64,000 bases of DNA from NCBI RefSeq assembly GCF_017498085.1, contig NZ_JAGBKM010000016.1, forward strand, positions 1 to 64,000. Direction: 5' to 3'. The stretch is from Psychrobacter coccoides (GTDB lineage: Bacteria; Pseudomonadota; Gammaproteobacteria; Pseudomonadales; Moraxellaceae). A program made the translations under genes and the position numbers. The notes beneath the pieces were generated by a model. It saw only the letters and a program-made list of their open reading frames with translations. It was not told the origin of the DNA and did not search any database. Below are positions 15,844-27,740 of the stretch, in pieces (within the stretch, counting starts at the first letter, position 1; every line of letters begins with the position of its first letter).

Positions 15844-17913
15844 TTAAGACAACAAACGCTGTAACTGAACAACCACACCACTGGTATCAAGACCACAGTC
15901 AGCCAGCTGCTCTGCTTGTGATCCATGCGCAATAAACCGATCTGGAATACCAATATTGGCAATAGCAGGACGGCTAGTGGCAAAGGCTGGAGAAACGTTT
16001 AGCAGGTACTCATTTACCGCACTGCCAGCACCGCCCATGATCATATGCTCTTCTAGCGTTGCGATATGAGTGACGCCTTGCGTAAGCAACGTCTCAAGCA
16101 GCTTGGTATCCAGCGGCTTTACCCAGCGCATATTTACTACTTGAACCTGACAGTCAGACACTGCTTCATCCGAGGTCAGGATTTTAGCCGCTTGCTCGGC
16201 AGTGGCTACCATGGTCCCAAATGCGAGCAGCGCAAGCTTCTTAGGAGCATTATCTTCTCCCAAGACAGACTCTACGACTGCTTGTCCTATTTTATAGCTT
16301 TGCGCTGGACGACTGATCATCGCACCTGTACCTGTACCGCGTGGGTAGCGTACAGCTGTGCTGCCTTGGTACTCATAGCAGGTGTTTAATAAATGATAGC
16401 ACTCGTTTTCATCTTTTGGCGTGGCGATCAGCATATGGGGCACGCAGCGCAAAAAAGCCAAGTCAAAAACGCCCGCATGGGTAGCACCGTCTTCGCCCAC
16501 CAAACCCGCTCGATCGATGGCAAAGGTCACATCCAACTCTTGTAGCGCCACATCATGAATCAGCTGATCATAACCACGCTGCAAAAAAGTGGAGTAAATG
16601 GCCACGATTGGCTTGACGCCTTGAGTGGCCATGCCAGCGGCCAAAGTCACGGCATGTTGCTCAGCAATCGCCACATCAAAAAAGCGCTCAGGGTACTGAC
16701 GAGCAAAGTCTATCATACCCGAGCCTTCCTCCATCGCTGGCGTGATGGCGAGCAGCTTGTCATCCTGTGCCGCTTTGTCACATAAAAACTGCCCAAACAC
16801 TTGCGAATACTTAAGGGCAGGCACCTTAGTGTCAGCAGCGCTGTCTTTCTTTGAGTCAGTCTTTGCTACCTCTTTTACAGGTAATTTGCTAATCGCATGA
16901 TAACCAACTGGATCAGCCTCAGCCGGCGCAAAGCCCTTCCCTTTAGTGGTATAAATATGCACCAATACAGGACCACGGACTTGTTTGGCTAGTGACAACA
17001 CCCGCAGCAGCTCTGGCATATCATGACCATCAAACGGGCCAAAATACGTAAAGCCAATGGCAGTAAACAAGTTATCTTCTAACTGTGGTACATTGCGCTG
17101 CTCGCTATGGCGCTTGCGTCTATCATACGCTTGCATATGTGGGCGACGGCGTAATAACGGTGTACCTTCATCTGAGATATCAACTTGATAACCTGACTCC
17201 CAAAGCATGGCCAAATGCCGCGAAAACCCGCCAATAGAGCAGGATATCGACATATCATTATCATTTAAAATAACCAATAGGTCAGCGTCTTGCTGTACCG
17301 CATCATTCATCGCCTCAAAGGCCATGCCGCCGGTCATCGCCCCGTCACCAATCACACAAGCCACGGTCTGCGGGCGACCCTGATAGCGCAGCGCTAGGCT
17401 CATGCCCAGCCCAGCGGAGATAGAAGTCGAAGAGTGTCCCACGCCAAAGGTGTCATAAATCGATTCGGCTCGCTCAGGAAATGCCGTCAGCCCACCTTTT
17501 GCACGAATACTGCCCAGTCTATCACGGCGTCCGGTCAGCACCTTATGAGCATAAGCCTGATGACCAACGTCCCAAACAATCTGATCATTTGGCGCATCTA
17601 ATAAGTGATGTAGCGCAATAGTGAGCTCAATCACGCCCAGATTGGCCCCAAAATGTCCGCCGCTTTGACCAGCAGAATATAATAAGAACAGGCGCAGCTC
17701 ATCCGCTAAAGTGATGAGCTGCGCGGTCGTAAGGGCTTTTAGGTCTAAAGGAGCGTCAATAGCATCCAGTAGTGGCGTCTCTGGACGCGTATGCGGTATC
17801 TGCTCAAACGTCTGTTGCAAGCCAGATAGGGGTGCAGCAGAGTCGGTAGCTGATGGCGTAGAAAGCGACGCAGGTGAAGACCAAGACTGTGTGGAATAAG
17901 ATGTCTGCTGCAT
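15844..17913 (-). CDS. dxs: 1-deoxy-D-xylulose-5-phosphate synthase
   Basis: Dxs condenses pyruvate and glyceraldehyde 3-phosphate with thiamine diphosphate. The product starts the MEP isoprenoid pathway and also feeds ThiG and pyridoxine synthesis. Visible features are [18 protein letters not shown], the ThDP motif starting [17 protein letters not shown], the transketolase central domain ([18 protein letters not shown]) and the C-terminal domain. The ATG at 17913 (MQQTSYS) is chosen over the TTG at 17934. It gives 689 residues, still about 60 more than E. coli, because of a Ser/Pro/Thr-rich N-terminal leader and a Lys/Asp-rich insert near residue 350-375. The gene is divergent from ribA across a long AT-rich gap. 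Confidence 0.93.
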   Translation of the reverse strand: MQQTSYSTQSWSSPASLSTPSATDSAAPLSGLQQTFEQIPHTRPETPLLDAIDAPLDLKALTTAQLITLADELRLFLLYSAGQSGGHFGANLGVIELTIALHHLLDAPNDQIVWDVGHQAYAHKVLTGRRDRLGSIRAKGGLTAFPERAESIYDTFGVGHSSTSISAGLGMSLALRYQGRPQTVACVIGDGAMTGGMAFEAMNDAVQQDADLLVILNDNDMSISCSIGGFSRHLAMLWESGYQVDISDEGTPLLRRRPHMQAYDRRKRHSEQRNVPQLEDNLFTAIGFTYFGPFDGHDMPELLRVLSLAKQVRGPVLVHIYTTKGKGFAPAEADPVGYHAISKLPVKEVAKTDSKKDSAADTKVPALKYSQVFGQFLCDKAAQDDKLLAITPAMEEGSGMIDFARQYPERFFDVAIAEQHAVTLAAGMATQGVKPIVAIYSTFLQRGYDQLIHDVALQELDVTFAIDRAGLVGEDGATHAGVFDLAFLRCVPHMLIATPKDENECYHLLNTCYEYQGSTAVRYPRGTGTGAMISRPAQSYKIGQAVVESVLGEDNAPKKLALLAFGTMVATAEQAAKILTSDEAVSDCQVQVVNMRWVKPLDTKLLETLLTQGVTHIATLEEHMIMGGAGSAVNEYLLNVSPAFATSRPAIANIGIPDRFIAHGSQAEQLADCGLDTSGVVVQLQRLLS

Positions 17914-18415
17914 AAATCGTACGATACCTACCAATCTGCTGACAAGATGCTACTTTTGCATATCGACACGCTGCCTTACCGTTCTGATAAGATAGAGTGC
18001 GACCGTTAAAAGCGTATCCCAACCGACATAGTCACAAGTTATATGCGACTAGCAAAATAAATCAAGCGGGGATTAAAACATCGTCTTTGGGTTATTCAAA
18101 GGTGCATAAGTGATACACAAAAAAAGTCACTTTTTCTTCATAAAATGTAGCTTTACTTATGCGCTAATGACGATACAGTAATGTAAGGACAAAGACTTGT
18201 CACTGTATCCATCAAAATAGTATGGCATAATAGCATTTTTTTTAAACAGTCGCTTTAATCATCGTGCGTAGTCTGTGAACTTTGTGTGTTTTTCTCACAA
18301 TTGCGACTAACATGCTATTTTTATTGGCATTATACAACCATATCGACATAGTTATCACGACATGACTATGACTACACCATCTATCGTTACAATAATCAGT
18401 CTATGCAGGACATCA
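17914..18415. other. long divergent intergenic region between dxs and ribA
   Basis: This is about 500 bp of AT-rich sequence. A possible extended -10 for ribA, TGGCATAAT, is at 18223-18231. I looked for an FMN riboswitch before ribA and did not see its conserved core. No other gene is supported. Confidence 0.4.
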
Positions 18416-20129
<1,714 letters not shown>

Positions 20130-20266
20130 GCTACATCATTTATACCAATTGTGCTTATTTTATAAAAAAATTTGTCTACAATAGTTCTTTAAGCGAAGCG
20201 ATTTTACAAATCACTTTTAAATCATGGTTAATGCATTAGCCATTTAATTTGGAGGCGGCAGTTACT

Positions 20267-20389
20267 GTGCCTGTGAGTACCGTTGATTCGATTAAAAAGG
20301 ACAGATTAGCCAACCGATTGTGCCAGTATGCGACATACCAGCTACAAGAGGAACCTGATCATTCTTTGATAAAGGGTCGACGACAGTAA
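20267..20389 (+). CDS. possible 40-residue small protein upstream of cytochrome c'
   Basis: A short frame starts GTG at 20267 (or GTG at 20273) and ends TAA at 20387-20389. A strong GGAGG (20251-20255) lies 11 bases upstream of the first GTG. The predicted peptide is basic and polar (starts VPVSTVDSIKKDRLAN), with no signal peptide. It sits 19 bp before the cytochrome gene in the same direction. The evidence is only the ribosome-binding site and position; it could be chance. Confidence 0.3.
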   Translation: MPVSTVDSIKKDRLANRLCQYATYQLQEEPDHSLIKGRRQ

Positions 20390-20408
20390 TAAAAAAGGAG
20401 TCACACTT

Positions 20409-20882
20409 ATGATAAAGGTTCAAAAAAACACCTCATTAAAATCAGTTTTTGGCATTACATTGATGACAGCGGCCCTAGGTCTGACGGCCTGTAGTACGTC
20501 AGTAGACCCTGATGTCAAGGCCCGTCAGGACAGCATGAAAAGCTGGGGTGATGCGATGGGGGTCATGAGTGATATGGCAGAAGCGCCTGAGACCTTTGAT
20601 GCAGAGGTATTCAAAGAACAAGCGTCATACTTAGCAAGTGATGCGGCGACGCCTTGGACTCATTTTGAGAATTCAGAAGCGTTGGGTAATGCCACATCAG
20701 CGGTGTGGAGCAACAATGACGACTTCACCGCCAAAGCCGCTCACTTCCAGCAAGTAACTGCTGAACTAGACGCTGCGGCACAGTCAGCGACGAGCATCGA
20801 AGAGGTCTTGCCAGCCCTTGGCGCAGTTGGCGAGAGCTGCAAATCTTGTCATACCGACTATAAAGTAAAAGACAACGGTTAA
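20409..20882 (+). CDS. cytochrome c'-type (class II) lipoprotein
   Basis: The 157-residue product has an N-terminal lipoprotein signal (hydrophobic TLMTAALGL then LTAC, Cys near 28). A four-helix-like domain ends in a C-terminal CKSCH haem-binding motif (about residues 145-149). A single CxxCH close to the C-terminus is the hallmark of cytochrome c', a periplasmic high-spin haem protein that binds NO and other gases. The lipid anchor would tether it to a membrane. GGAG lies 9 bases before the ATG. A strong terminator follows. The gene faces mscS tail to tail. Confidence 0.87.
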   Translation: MIKVQKNTSLKSVFGITLMTAALGLTACSTSVDPDVKARQDSMKSWGDAMGVMSDMAEAPETFDAEVFKEQASYLASDAATPWTHFENSEALGNATSAVWSNNDDFTAKAAHFQQVTAELDAAAQSATSIEEVLPALGAVGESCKSCHTDYKVKDNG

Positions 20883-20903
20883 TAATCAGTCAGCACAATT
20901 GAG

Positions 20904-20939
20904 AAAAACCGCCATATCAGATGATATGGCGGTTTTTTT
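20904..20939. terminator. bidirectional terminator between cytochrome c' gene and mscS-family gene
   Basis: AAAAACCGCCATATC pairs with GATATGGCGGTTTTTTT around a short loop. The stem is 10 bp or more and is flanked by A and T tracts. Confidence 0.9.
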
Positions 20940-20975
20940 ATACAAATCTATGAGAAGAGAAACCTGACTCTCAAC

Positions 20976-21962
20976 TTAGTGTGAGTTATCGTAGGCTGTG
21001 GTGGTATTACTGGCATCAAGCGCCTGCTGCTCTTGTATTTTATTGACGATAGCGGTTACCGATGGGTCGCTCAAGTCGATAGTACGTATCGGGAAAGGTA
21101 TATTTACCCCTGCCGCATCTAGCGCCGTCTTGATCTCTACGATGACTTGGTGAATCGAGGCGACTTTGTTCGCTTGGGTACCATCTTCGATGAACCAACG
21201 TACCGTCAGGTCTATTGATGAACCGCCAAAGCCTGTGGCAATCACGCTGGGCTTGGCTTTGGTAGACACCGTATCTGCTTTATCTAATGCCTGCAAAATC
21301 TCAGCTTTTGCCGCTTCGATGTCATCTTCATAACCAATACCGACGGCCACTTGCAGACGGCGCTGTTTATACGCCGTATTGACAGTCAGTGCAGACGTAT
21401 ACAGATCCGAGTTGGGGATAACCACTTGCCGTCCATCATACGTTCTAATGGTGGTGGCACGGATTTTGATGTCCTCAACCGTCCCTTCATAGTCGCCTGA
21501 GATAATCTGATCACCGATGCGAAACGGCTCTGAGAGTAGCAGTAAAATACCAGACAATAAGTTTTGAAAGATATCCTTAAACGCAAAACCAATGGCAACT
21601 GAACCTATACCCAGTGCTCCGATGAGCTTGGCAGGGGTAAACCCTGGGACCGCAATGACCATCGCTATCATAAAACCGACAAAGACAATTAATGCCCCGC
21701 CGACTCGCTGAAACACTTTGACCAGATTTTGATGCCGGCGTTTACCCAGTATTTTATGCACCACTTTTTTGAATAGTCTTGATAATAGCCAAAAGATAAC
21801 GATCAAGATTATCGCAGCGATAAAGTAAGGCGTTCGCTCGACAAAGCTCATCACCAGCTCATGAGCCGTATCGGCTATAGTGTGATAAGTCATAGCTTCA
21901 GTAGGCACAACATCCGTTGCGGTATCGGCAGTGGTTTCAGCAGTAGCGACAGGGCTCGACAT
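20976..21962 (-). CDS. MscS-family small-conductance mechanosensitive channel
   Basis: The 328-residue membrane protein opens under membrane tension to release solutes during osmotic downshock. It has three hydrophobic segments (about residues 47-66, 87-110 and 113-150). The last contains the pore-lining pattern GALGIGSVAIGFAFKDIFQNLLSG. The beta domain FRIGDQIISGDYEGTVEDI follows, and the motif VVIPNSDLY is present as in MscS. The length is a little above E. coli MscS (286) because of an N-terminal Ala/Thr-rich extension and a Gln/Thr tail. It is a single gene. Confidence 0.9.
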   Translation of the reverse strand: MSSPVATAETTADTATDVVPTEAMTYHTIADTAHELVMSFVERTPYFIAAIILIVIFWLLSRLFKKVVHKILGKRRHQNLVKVFQRVGGALIVFVGFMIAMVIAVPGFTPAKLIGALGIGSVAIGFAFKDIFQNLLSGILLLLSEPFRIGDQIISGDYEGTVEDIKIRATTIRTYDGRQVVIPNSDLYTSALTVNTAYKQRRLQVAVGIGYEDDIEAAKAEILQALDKADTVSTKAKPSVIATGFGGSSIDLTVRWFIEDGTQANKVASIHQVIVEIKTALDAAGVNIPFPIRTIDLSDPSVTAIVNKIQEQQALDASNTTTAYDNSH

Positions 21963-22015
21963 AAAACAGGTTATCCTTCAGTTAATATTGGCTCAGGTTC
22001 AAAAGAATCGCTACA

Positions 22016-22594
22016 CTAGCCCATCAAGTCCGCTTGTACAATCTCAATCCAGTAGCCGTCGACGTCTTTGATAAAGGCGATATTTTTCATACTGCCGTCT
22101 TCTGGGCGTTTTTTGAATTCGACATTGTTTTTGTCAAACCAAGCCACGGCTTCATCTAGATTTGGCACACTAAAGCAGATATGACCGAAGCCTTGAGGCT
22201 GGCTATTGCCATCGTGATAGCTAAAGTCAGCGTCATTCTCAGTACCATAGTTATGGGTCAGCTCTAAGATACCACGCTGACGGAATGCAAAGATTTCCAA
22301 CTCTTCACCCGCTGGCAAGTGATCACGCTCCTCCTCGGTCAGCTTGGCTAAAAAGTATAAATCAAACTCCATATCAGGGAACTTTTTTACTGCCAGTAAC
22401 GTCATACCAAGCACACCTGTATAAAACTCCAGTGACTTAGCAGGGTCTTTGACTCGCAGCATGGTGTGGTTAAAAGTAAAGCCTGAAGTCTGTGCAGAGA
22501 TGGGCTGAATGCCATCTGTCTTTACGCTGCTGTCAGGTTGAGCGACCGTTGATTGATGGTTATCAGTTGCTGAATGAGGCATTAAATTAGACAT
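22016..22594 (-). CDS. gloA: lactoylglutathione lyase (glyoxalase I)
   Basis: GloA isomerises the methylglyoxal-glutathione hemithioacetal to lactoylglutathione. The glyoxalase fold is clear from FNHTMLRVKDPAKSLEFYTGVLGM, then ELTHNYG, GFGHICFSVPN and YWIEIVQ, which carry the metal-binding His and Glu residues. The ATG at 22594 has AGGA 6 bases upstream; the longer frame adds a hydrophobic leader that does not fit. The product is 192 residues, with a 37-residue Ser/Gln-rich N-terminal extension. The Leu-type insertion around residues 75-100 resembles the longer eukaryote-like and Zn-dependent glyoxalases. It stands between mscS and the carbonic anhydrase gene. Confidence 0.92.
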   Translation of the reverse strand: MSNLMPHSATDNHQSTVAQPDSSVKTDGIQPISAQTSGFTFNHTMLRVKDPAKSLEFYTGVLGMTLLAVKKFPDMEFDLYFLAKLTEEERDHLPAGEELEIFAFRQRGILELTHNYGTENDADFSYHDGNSQPQGFGHICFSVPNLDEAVAWFDKNNVEFKKRPEDGSMKNIAFIKDVDGYWIEIVQADLMG

Positions 22595-22735
22595 AGTTAT
22601 CCTAATATTGACAAAAAATAATATGTGTAAACAAACCAATCACGACTGTCATGATTGGTTTGACCATTTCATGATAATAGAAAACCAGGCGATGCGTGCT
22701 GAGGTTTTGTAAGAATATGACTCAATATGTTTTAT

Positions 22736-22800
22736 CTAGGGCCTGTCCTCAATTCAATCGAAGGACACCTAAATGGGCTAAAAATGAGGACACGGCCTAG
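22736..22800. repeat. 57-bp deletion derivative of the family-C miniature element with CTAG duplications
   Basis: GGCCTGTCCTCAATTC (from 22740) to ...GAGGACACGGC (22796) has near-inverted ends and CTAG on each side (22736-22739, 22797-22800). The inside (CTAAATGGGCTAAAAATG) matches the terminal 50 bp of the larger element at 8348-8514. Confidence 0.75.
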
Positions 22801-22838
22801 GCTCCATTTGCCTCTCATCTGCCTGCGCACAGCCGTCA

Positions 22839-23477
22839 TTAATTGTCTAAAAACAACACCTTACCTGTCGCTAAATCATACTCTGCACCAACGACCAACA
22901 GCTGACCACTCGTCGTCAAATCCTCTAGCGCTCGTGAACCATGCTTGAGCTGACTGACTGACATCCGTACGTTGGCACTAATGGAGCTCTCAAGCAGCTC
23001 GTCAGCATCGACATCTTGTCCGTTGGCGGTAGCCAGCTCATGGAGGTTATAGACGCTTGGACGAATACGATCAACGATCGACTGCAAGTTGGGGGTATAG
23101 TTTTGTTCGGGGTTGATCAATGCTTCGACGCAAGCGGTCACGGCGCCGCAATGTGAATGCCCAAGTACCACCACCAGCTTAGTACCGAATTTTTCGGCAG
23201 CAAACTCAACTGAGCCAATCTGTGAGGGTGCAACCACATTTCCTGCGACTCGAATGACAAACAAATCACCGAGGCCTTGATCAAAGACAATCTCAACCGG
23301 TACTCGGGCATCCGAGCAGCCCAAAATAATCGCCAAAGGGTCTTGGTCACTGATTAGCTCAGGGCGCTGCTGCATACAAGGATCTGTCATAGAGAGACTT
23401 TCGACATAGCGGGCATTACCTTGTTTTAACAGCTCGAGTGCTTCTTGACCCGTTTTTGGGCGTATATCATTAGGCAT
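22839..23477 (-). CDS. beta-class carbonic anhydrase
   Basis: The 212-residue enzyme interconverts CO2 and bicarbonate. The zinc ligands and the catalytic dyad are visible as GCSDARVP (Cys, Asp, Arg; about residues 53-60) and GHSHCGAV (His, Cys; about 110-117), along with VIRVAGNVV. The order and spacing are typical of beta-CAs and the length is normal. AAGGA is located 7-8 bases upstream of the ATG. The gene is divergent from the polyamine transporter operon across 360 bp. Confidence 0.92.
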   Translation of the reverse strand: MPNDIRPKTGQEALELLKQGNARYVESLSMTDPCMQQRPELISDQDPLAIILGCSDARVPVEIVFDQGLGDLFVIRVAGNVVAPSQIGSVEFAAEKFGTKLVVVLGHSHCGAVTACVEALINPEQNYTPNLQSIVDRIRPSVYNLHELATANGQDVDADELLESSISANVRMSVSQLKHGSRALEDLTTSGQLLVVGAEYDLATGKVLFLDN

Positions 23478-23841
23478 AATAAATCCTTTTTTATCAAACT
23501 ATCTTCGGGGTAGTTGTTAAGAAATTAAACTAAATAGAGGTTGGCGACATTATTACTGAGTCTGATTTGAGTCTCAAGCACGCTATAGCTATCAGCATAT
23601 ATCAGCCTTAAAGGGATTGTATAGTAATAGCGACTAAAAAATAATAAGAAATTTATTTTAATATGGTTAAGGTCTGCCGATAACGAACTTGCACTGATTT
23701 ATACCAAGGGTTTGTTATAATATGCAGCCATTAGACCAGGCTTTTACTCATACCAAGCCAGCTGGTTTATAGTGTTTTGTCTTCAGACCTTTAAATACCT
23801 CATTTCGGCACTGGCGTATGGGACGCCTAGGAATAGACCTT
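23478..23841. promoter_or_regulatory. divergent intergenic region with extended -10 for the ABC transporter operon
   Basis: The AT-rich gap holds TGTTATAAT, an extended -10 with TATAAT at 23716-23721, about 120 bp before the ATPase start. No other feature is recognised. Confidence 0.45.
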
Positions 23842-25083
23842 ATGACTGATTCACTGATGAATACGCCTATCGCTTCTGCATCCTCCAATGCTGATGAGAC
23901 CCTGCTGCAACTCAAGGGTCTACAAAAAAGATACGACCAAACCGAAGTGTTGACAGACATCAATCTAGATATCAAGCATGGTGAGTTTTTAACCTTACTT
24001 GGTCCGTCAGGCTGTGGTAAGACGACATTGCTGCGTTTGATTGCCGGCTTTGAGCAGCCAACGGCAGGGACAATTTCTTTAGATGGTATGCAAATGGCAG
24101 GGCTACCCGCTGATAAGCGTCCCGTCAATACCGTGTTTCAGCAGTATGCGCTGTTCCCGCATATGAGCGTGGCACAAAACGTCGCCTATGGCCTCAAGCT
24201 CAAAAAGGTACCCAAGGATGAGATTCAGACTCGGGTACGTGAGATGCTCGCTATGGTACAGCTTGAGCATTTGGCCAACCGCAAACCGCAAGACTTATCC
24301 GGTGGTCAACAGCAGCGTGTTGCCATCGCACGGGCGGTCATCAATCGTCCCAAGCTCTTGTTGCTGGATGAGCCCCTATCGGCGCTTGATCACAAGCTGC
24401 GTTTGCAGATGCAGTCTGAGCTTAAACGGCTGCAGCGTGAGCTTGGCATTACCTTTGTCTTTGTCACTCATGATCAAGAAGAAGCGCTGTCGATGTCTGA
24501 TCGCATTGCGGTGATGAAAGACGGCAGGTTTCAGCAAATCGGTACACCCATTGAAATTTATGAAACGCCGGCCAACTTATTTACCGCCAAATTCATCGGC
24601 GAAACCAATCTATTTAAAGCCGAGGTCAAAGGCGTCTACCCTAAGCAGCCTGATCGTGATGGTAGAGTGACCAATGGCCGCATCGAGGTCGAAGTCTGTG
24701 AAGCACAGGTGCAAGAGGGCAAGGCAACCTTGCGCAATCTGCGTCGCCCTGACTTTGCCAATGATGTGCAAGTCGGTGATATCGTAAACTTACTTCTTCG
24801 CCCTGAGGATTTACGGATTTATGACCCTGCAGACGACGGGCAGGCAGGACTGCTCGGTCGGGTCATTGAAAGTAACTACAAAGGCAGCACCCTAGACTCT
24901 ATTATAGAGCTGGCTAACGGCCATATTATCAAGGCTTCTGAGTTCTTTGATGAAGATGACCCAAGCTTTGATTATAAGCTCAATGAAGCGGTGAAAGTGG
25001 CATGGGTCGATGGTTGGGAGTGGGTACTCCCCGAAGAGCCTTTGACGGGACAAGAGACGACGCTATACAAGGATGGCAGCTGA
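23842..25083 (+). CDS. potA: spermidine/putrescine-type ABC transporter ATP-binding protein
   Basis: The 413-residue ATPase has Walker [10 protein letters not shown], the ABC signature [14 protein letters not shown], Walker [13 protein letters not shown] and the switch His in [16 protein letters not shown]-terminal TOBE-like regulatory domain (about residues 245-400) is typical of the PotA/PotG subfamily. The ATG at 23842 has AGGA 9 bases upstream. The stop overlaps the start of the next gene (TGATG at 25081-25085), so the three transporter genes are translationally coupled. The subfamily suggests polyamine uptake; the precise substrate is inferred. No periplasmic binding protein gene lies in the cluster. 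Confidence 0.9.
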   Translation: MTDSLMNTPIASASSNADETLLQLKGLQKRYDQTEVLTDINLDIKHGEFLTLLGPSGCGKTTLLRLIAGFEQPTAGTISLDGMQMAGLPADKRPVNTVFQQYALFPHMSVAQNVAYGLKLKKVPKDEIQTRVREMLAMVQLEHLANRKPQDLSGGQQQRVAIARAVINRPKLLLLDEPLSALDHKLRLQMQSELKRLQRELGITFVFVTHDQEEALSMSDRIAVMKDGRFQQIGTPIEIYETPANLFTAKFIGETNLFKAEVKGVYPKQPDRDGRVTNGRIEVEVCEAQVQEGKATLRNLRRPDFANDVQVGDIVNLLLRPEDLRIYDPADDGQAGLLGRVIESNYKGSTLDSIIELANGHIIKASEFFDEDDPSFDYKLNEAVKVAWVDGWEWVLPEEPLTGQETTLYKDGS

Positions 25084-25970
25084 TGGCACGTATTAGCCGT
25101 TTTAATTTGGGCAGCAAAAGCCCCTTTCGTACTGCAACGCTATGGCTGATTTGGGGCTGGCTACTGCTATTTGCGTTATTGCCCAATATACTGGTCATTG
25201 CCGTCAGTTTTTTGACCCGTGATAGCAGTGCTTTTATCAGTTTACCTGTCAGCTTCGATAGCTATGTCCGCATGATGGACCCGCTCTATTTTGAGGTATT
25301 TGTCCACTCTTTATGGATGGCAGGGATCACGACCCTGCTTTGCTTGTTACTCGGCTATCCGTTTGCTTGGCTGGTGTCCAAAGCCCAGACACGCTGGCAG
25401 CCGCTACTGATGATGCTACTGATCTTGCCGTTTTGGACCAACTCTTTGGTACGCACTTATGCTCTCAAGCTGCTATTTGCCAATAATGGTTTGATCAATA
25501 AAAGCCTACTGGCGATAGGGGTCATCGATGCTCCTATCAATATTTTATATACGCAAGGCGCAGTGATAGCAGGTCTGACTTATTTGTTATTCCCCTTTAT
25601 GGTACTGCCGCTTTACGCTGTTTTTACTGATTTGCGTAATGACATGCTACTGGCTTCACAGGATTTGGGCGCCTCCAAACGGCAGACCTTTTGGCACGTG
25701 GTACTGCCGCTCACCACGCCGGGCATTATCTCAGGAGTACTGTTAGTGCTATTGCCAGCTATGGGGATGTTCTATGTGGCTGATGTGCTGGGCGGTTCAC
25801 GTCACTTACTGGTAGGTAATATCATTAAAAACCAGTTTTTGGATGCTCGTGACTGGCCGTTTGGTGCTGCCGCCAGTGTGATACTGACGCTGGCCATGGC
25901 CGTGCTGTTGCTTGCCTACCGTGCCAGTAGTCGCCGCATTGGTAAGACTGACTTTAATGAGGTGGCCTAA
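25083..25970 (+). CDS. potB: polyamine-type ABC transporter permease (PotB-like)
   Basis: The 295-residue inner-membrane permease has about six hydrophobic segments, the first at WLIWGWLLLFALLPNILVIAVSF. The ATPase-coupling EAA loop appears as ASQDLGASKRQTFWHVVLPLTTPGI. This is typical of the PotB/PotH group. The ATG at 25083 overlaps the TGA of the ATPase gene by one base, which is better supported than the in-frame ATG further upstream inside potA. The stop overlaps the start of the third gene (TAATG at 25968-25972). Confidence 0.9.
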   Translation: MARISRFNLGSKSPFRTATLWLIWGWLLLFALLPNILVIAVSFLTRDSSAFISLPVSFDSYVRMMDPLYFEVFVHSLWMAGITTLLCLLLGYPFAWLVSKAQTRWQPLLMMLLILPFWTNSLVRTYALKLLFANNGLINKSLLAIGVIDAPINILYTQGAVIAGLTYLLFPFMVLPLYAVFTDLRNDMLLASQDLGASKRQTFWHVVLPLTTPGIISGVLLVLLPAMGMFYVADVLGGSRHLLVGNIIKNQFLDARDWPFGAAASVILTLAMAVLLLAYRASSRRIGKTDFNEVA

Positions 25971-26770
25971 TGTCTAATAACCAACGCCACACGAGACCCC
26001 TTAGCATCGGTAGTATCGCAGCAAAAGGCTATCTGGGTCTGATTTATACTCTGTTGTACTTGCCGATTATTGTTTTGGTCGTCATGTCATTCAATGAGTC
26101 AAAGATTGGCTATAATTGGGGCGGCTTTAGCTTAAAGTGGTACGAGTCATTATTTAATAACCAAGCCATGCTTGATGCTTTTTGGCACTCTATCGTTTTG
26201 GGTTTGGTCGCTGCGACCGTTTCAACCTTGATAGGCACACTGACCGCCCTCGCCTTACACCGTTATAACTTCCGTGGTAAAGGCGTATTAAACGGGCTGT
26301 TGTTTGTGCTGATGATGTCGCCTGAGATTGTCTTGGCTATTTCATTGCTCGCATTGTTTTTGTTGATTGGTCTACAGTTAGGCTTTGTTTCACTACTACT
26401 GGCGCACATTACTTTTTGCCTGCCGTTTGTGGTTATCACTGTGTTTGCCCGCCTCAGTAGCTTGGATGAGCGCTTGATGGAGGCGGCACGTGACTTGGGC
26501 GCTTCTGAGTCAACCATGGTGCGCACGGTTTTGATTCCTGTGATTATGCCCGCAGTGATGGCAGGTTGGTTACTGGCCTTTACCTTGTCACTAGATGATG
26601 TGGTGGTTTCTACCTTTGTCACAGGGCCAAGTTATGAGATTTTGCCGCTACGGATTTATTCCATGGTACGTGTCGGACTAAAACCTGAAGTCAACGCCAT
26701 CGGTACGTTATTGTTGGTTGCGTCTTTGGTGTTGGTGGTTATCTCACAATTATTATTGCGTCGACGCTAA
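25970..26770 (+). CDS. potC: polyamine-type ABC transporter permease (PotC-like)
   Basis: The 266-residue second permease has a first hydrophobic segment near residues 18-40 with LIYTLLYLPIIVLVVMSFNES, the PotC-like start of a periplasmic loop. The coupling loop AARDLGASESTMVRTVLIPVIMPAV is also present. The later SLDDVVVSTFVTGP motif is strongly typical of PotC/PotI. It is the last gene of the potABC-like set and starts with a one-base overlap. The operon lacks potD here, so the solute-binding protein must be encoded elsewhere. Confidence 0.92.
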   Translation: MSNNQRHTRPLSIGSIAAKGYLGLIYTLLYLPIIVLVVMSFNESKIGYNWGGFSLKWYESLFNNQAMLDAFWHSIVLGLVAATVSTLIGTLTALALHRYNFRGKGVLNGLLFVLMMSPEIVLAISLLALFLLIGLQLGFVSLLLAHITFCLPFVVITVFARLSSLDERLMEAARDLGASESTMVRTVLIPVIMPAVMAGWLLAFTLSLDDVVVSTFVTGPSYEILPLRIYSMVRVGLKPEVNAIGTLLLVASLVLVVISQLLLRRR

Positions 26771-26849
26771 GTCATACTAACTTTTGAATGAAACTCACTG
26801 GCATATCTAGTACAATGAATTTAATTCATCTCTGTTATTAGATAATGCT

Positions 26850-27740
26850 ATGTTAGAACTTCGTCACCTGAACACCTTAACGGCGCTACGTGCGCACGGC
26901 TCGCTAGCAGCGGCGGCCGATGAGCTACATGTCACCGCCTCTGCCGTCTCACATCAGCTAAAAGAGCTGGAGAGCTATTATGACATCAGTCTGGTCAATC
27001 GGCGCACCCGTCCGTTGACCTTTACGCCTGCTGGCAAGACAGTGTTGGCACTCGCAGACAGCATCTTACCGCAAGTCACTCGCACCAAATCCAACCTCAA
27101 GCGCTTAGCGCACGGACAAGCTGGCAGGCTACGCCTAGCCTCTGAGTGTCACAGCTGCTTTGATTGGCTGATGCCGATACTCAATCAGTATCGCCGTGCG
27201 TGGTCGGATGTGGAGCTGGACTTTGCCACGGGGTTTGAACCTGAGCCGCATCATTTGCTGACCGAGGGCGATATTGATCTGCTTATTACCACCAGTGATT
27301 TGCCGATAGAAGGGATCAGCTATCAGCCTTTATTTGAGTACGAAAGCCGTTTGGTGCTTTCACCAACGCATGATCTGGCCGCACAAGAGAGGATTGAGCC
27401 TGCAGACTTAACAGACGAGACTTTAATTGCTTATCCAGTAGAAGCCAAGCGCCTTGATATCATTGCCAACTTTATGACACCAAGCGATGTGAGCTTTGCA
27501 CGTATTCGAAGCACAGAGCTGACGGCAATGCTGATTCAATTGGTCGCCAGCGAGCGTGGGGTGGCGGCTCTCCCCGATTGGGTAGTCGCAGAATACGAAA
27601 AAAAGGGCTGGGTGGTTTCTCGGCCATTAGGCACAGGCGTGCATTGTCAACTGTATGCGGCAACACGTACCTCGAGCCAAGACATGGCTTATATGCAGGG
27701 GTTTGCGAGTTTACTTGATGAGATTGTGAAGCCGTTGTAG
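26850..27740 (+). CDS. metR: LysR-type regulator, MetR-like
   Basis: The 296-residue protein has an N-terminal winged helix-turn-helix (LRHLNTLTALRAHGSLAAAADELHVTASAVSHQLKELE). A C-terminal effector domain follows. Segments such as LRLASECHSCFDWLMPIL, the FATGF-like stretch, LLTEGDIDLLITTSDLP and VVAEYEKKGWVVSRPLG closely follow E. coli MetR. MetR activates methionine synthesis genes with homocysteine as the co-effector. It lies 79 bp downstream of potC in the same direction. A -10-like TACAAT just upstream suggests its own promoter. Assignment to MetR rather than another LysR member is from remembered sequence pattern. Confidence 0.85.
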   Translation: MLELRHLNTLTALRAHGSLAAAADELHVTASAVSHQLKELESYYDISLVNRRTRPLTFTPAGKTVLALADSILPQVTRTKSNLKRLAHGQAGRLRLASECHSCFDWLMPILNQYRRAWSDVELDFATGFEPEPHHLLTEGDIDLLITTSDLPIEGISYQPLFEYESRLVLSPTHDLAAQERIEPADLTDETLIAYPVEAKRLDIIANFMTPSDVSFARIRSTELTAMLIQLVASERGVAALPDWVVAEYEKKGWVVSRPLGTGVHCQLYAATRTSSQDMAYMQGFASLLDEIVKPL

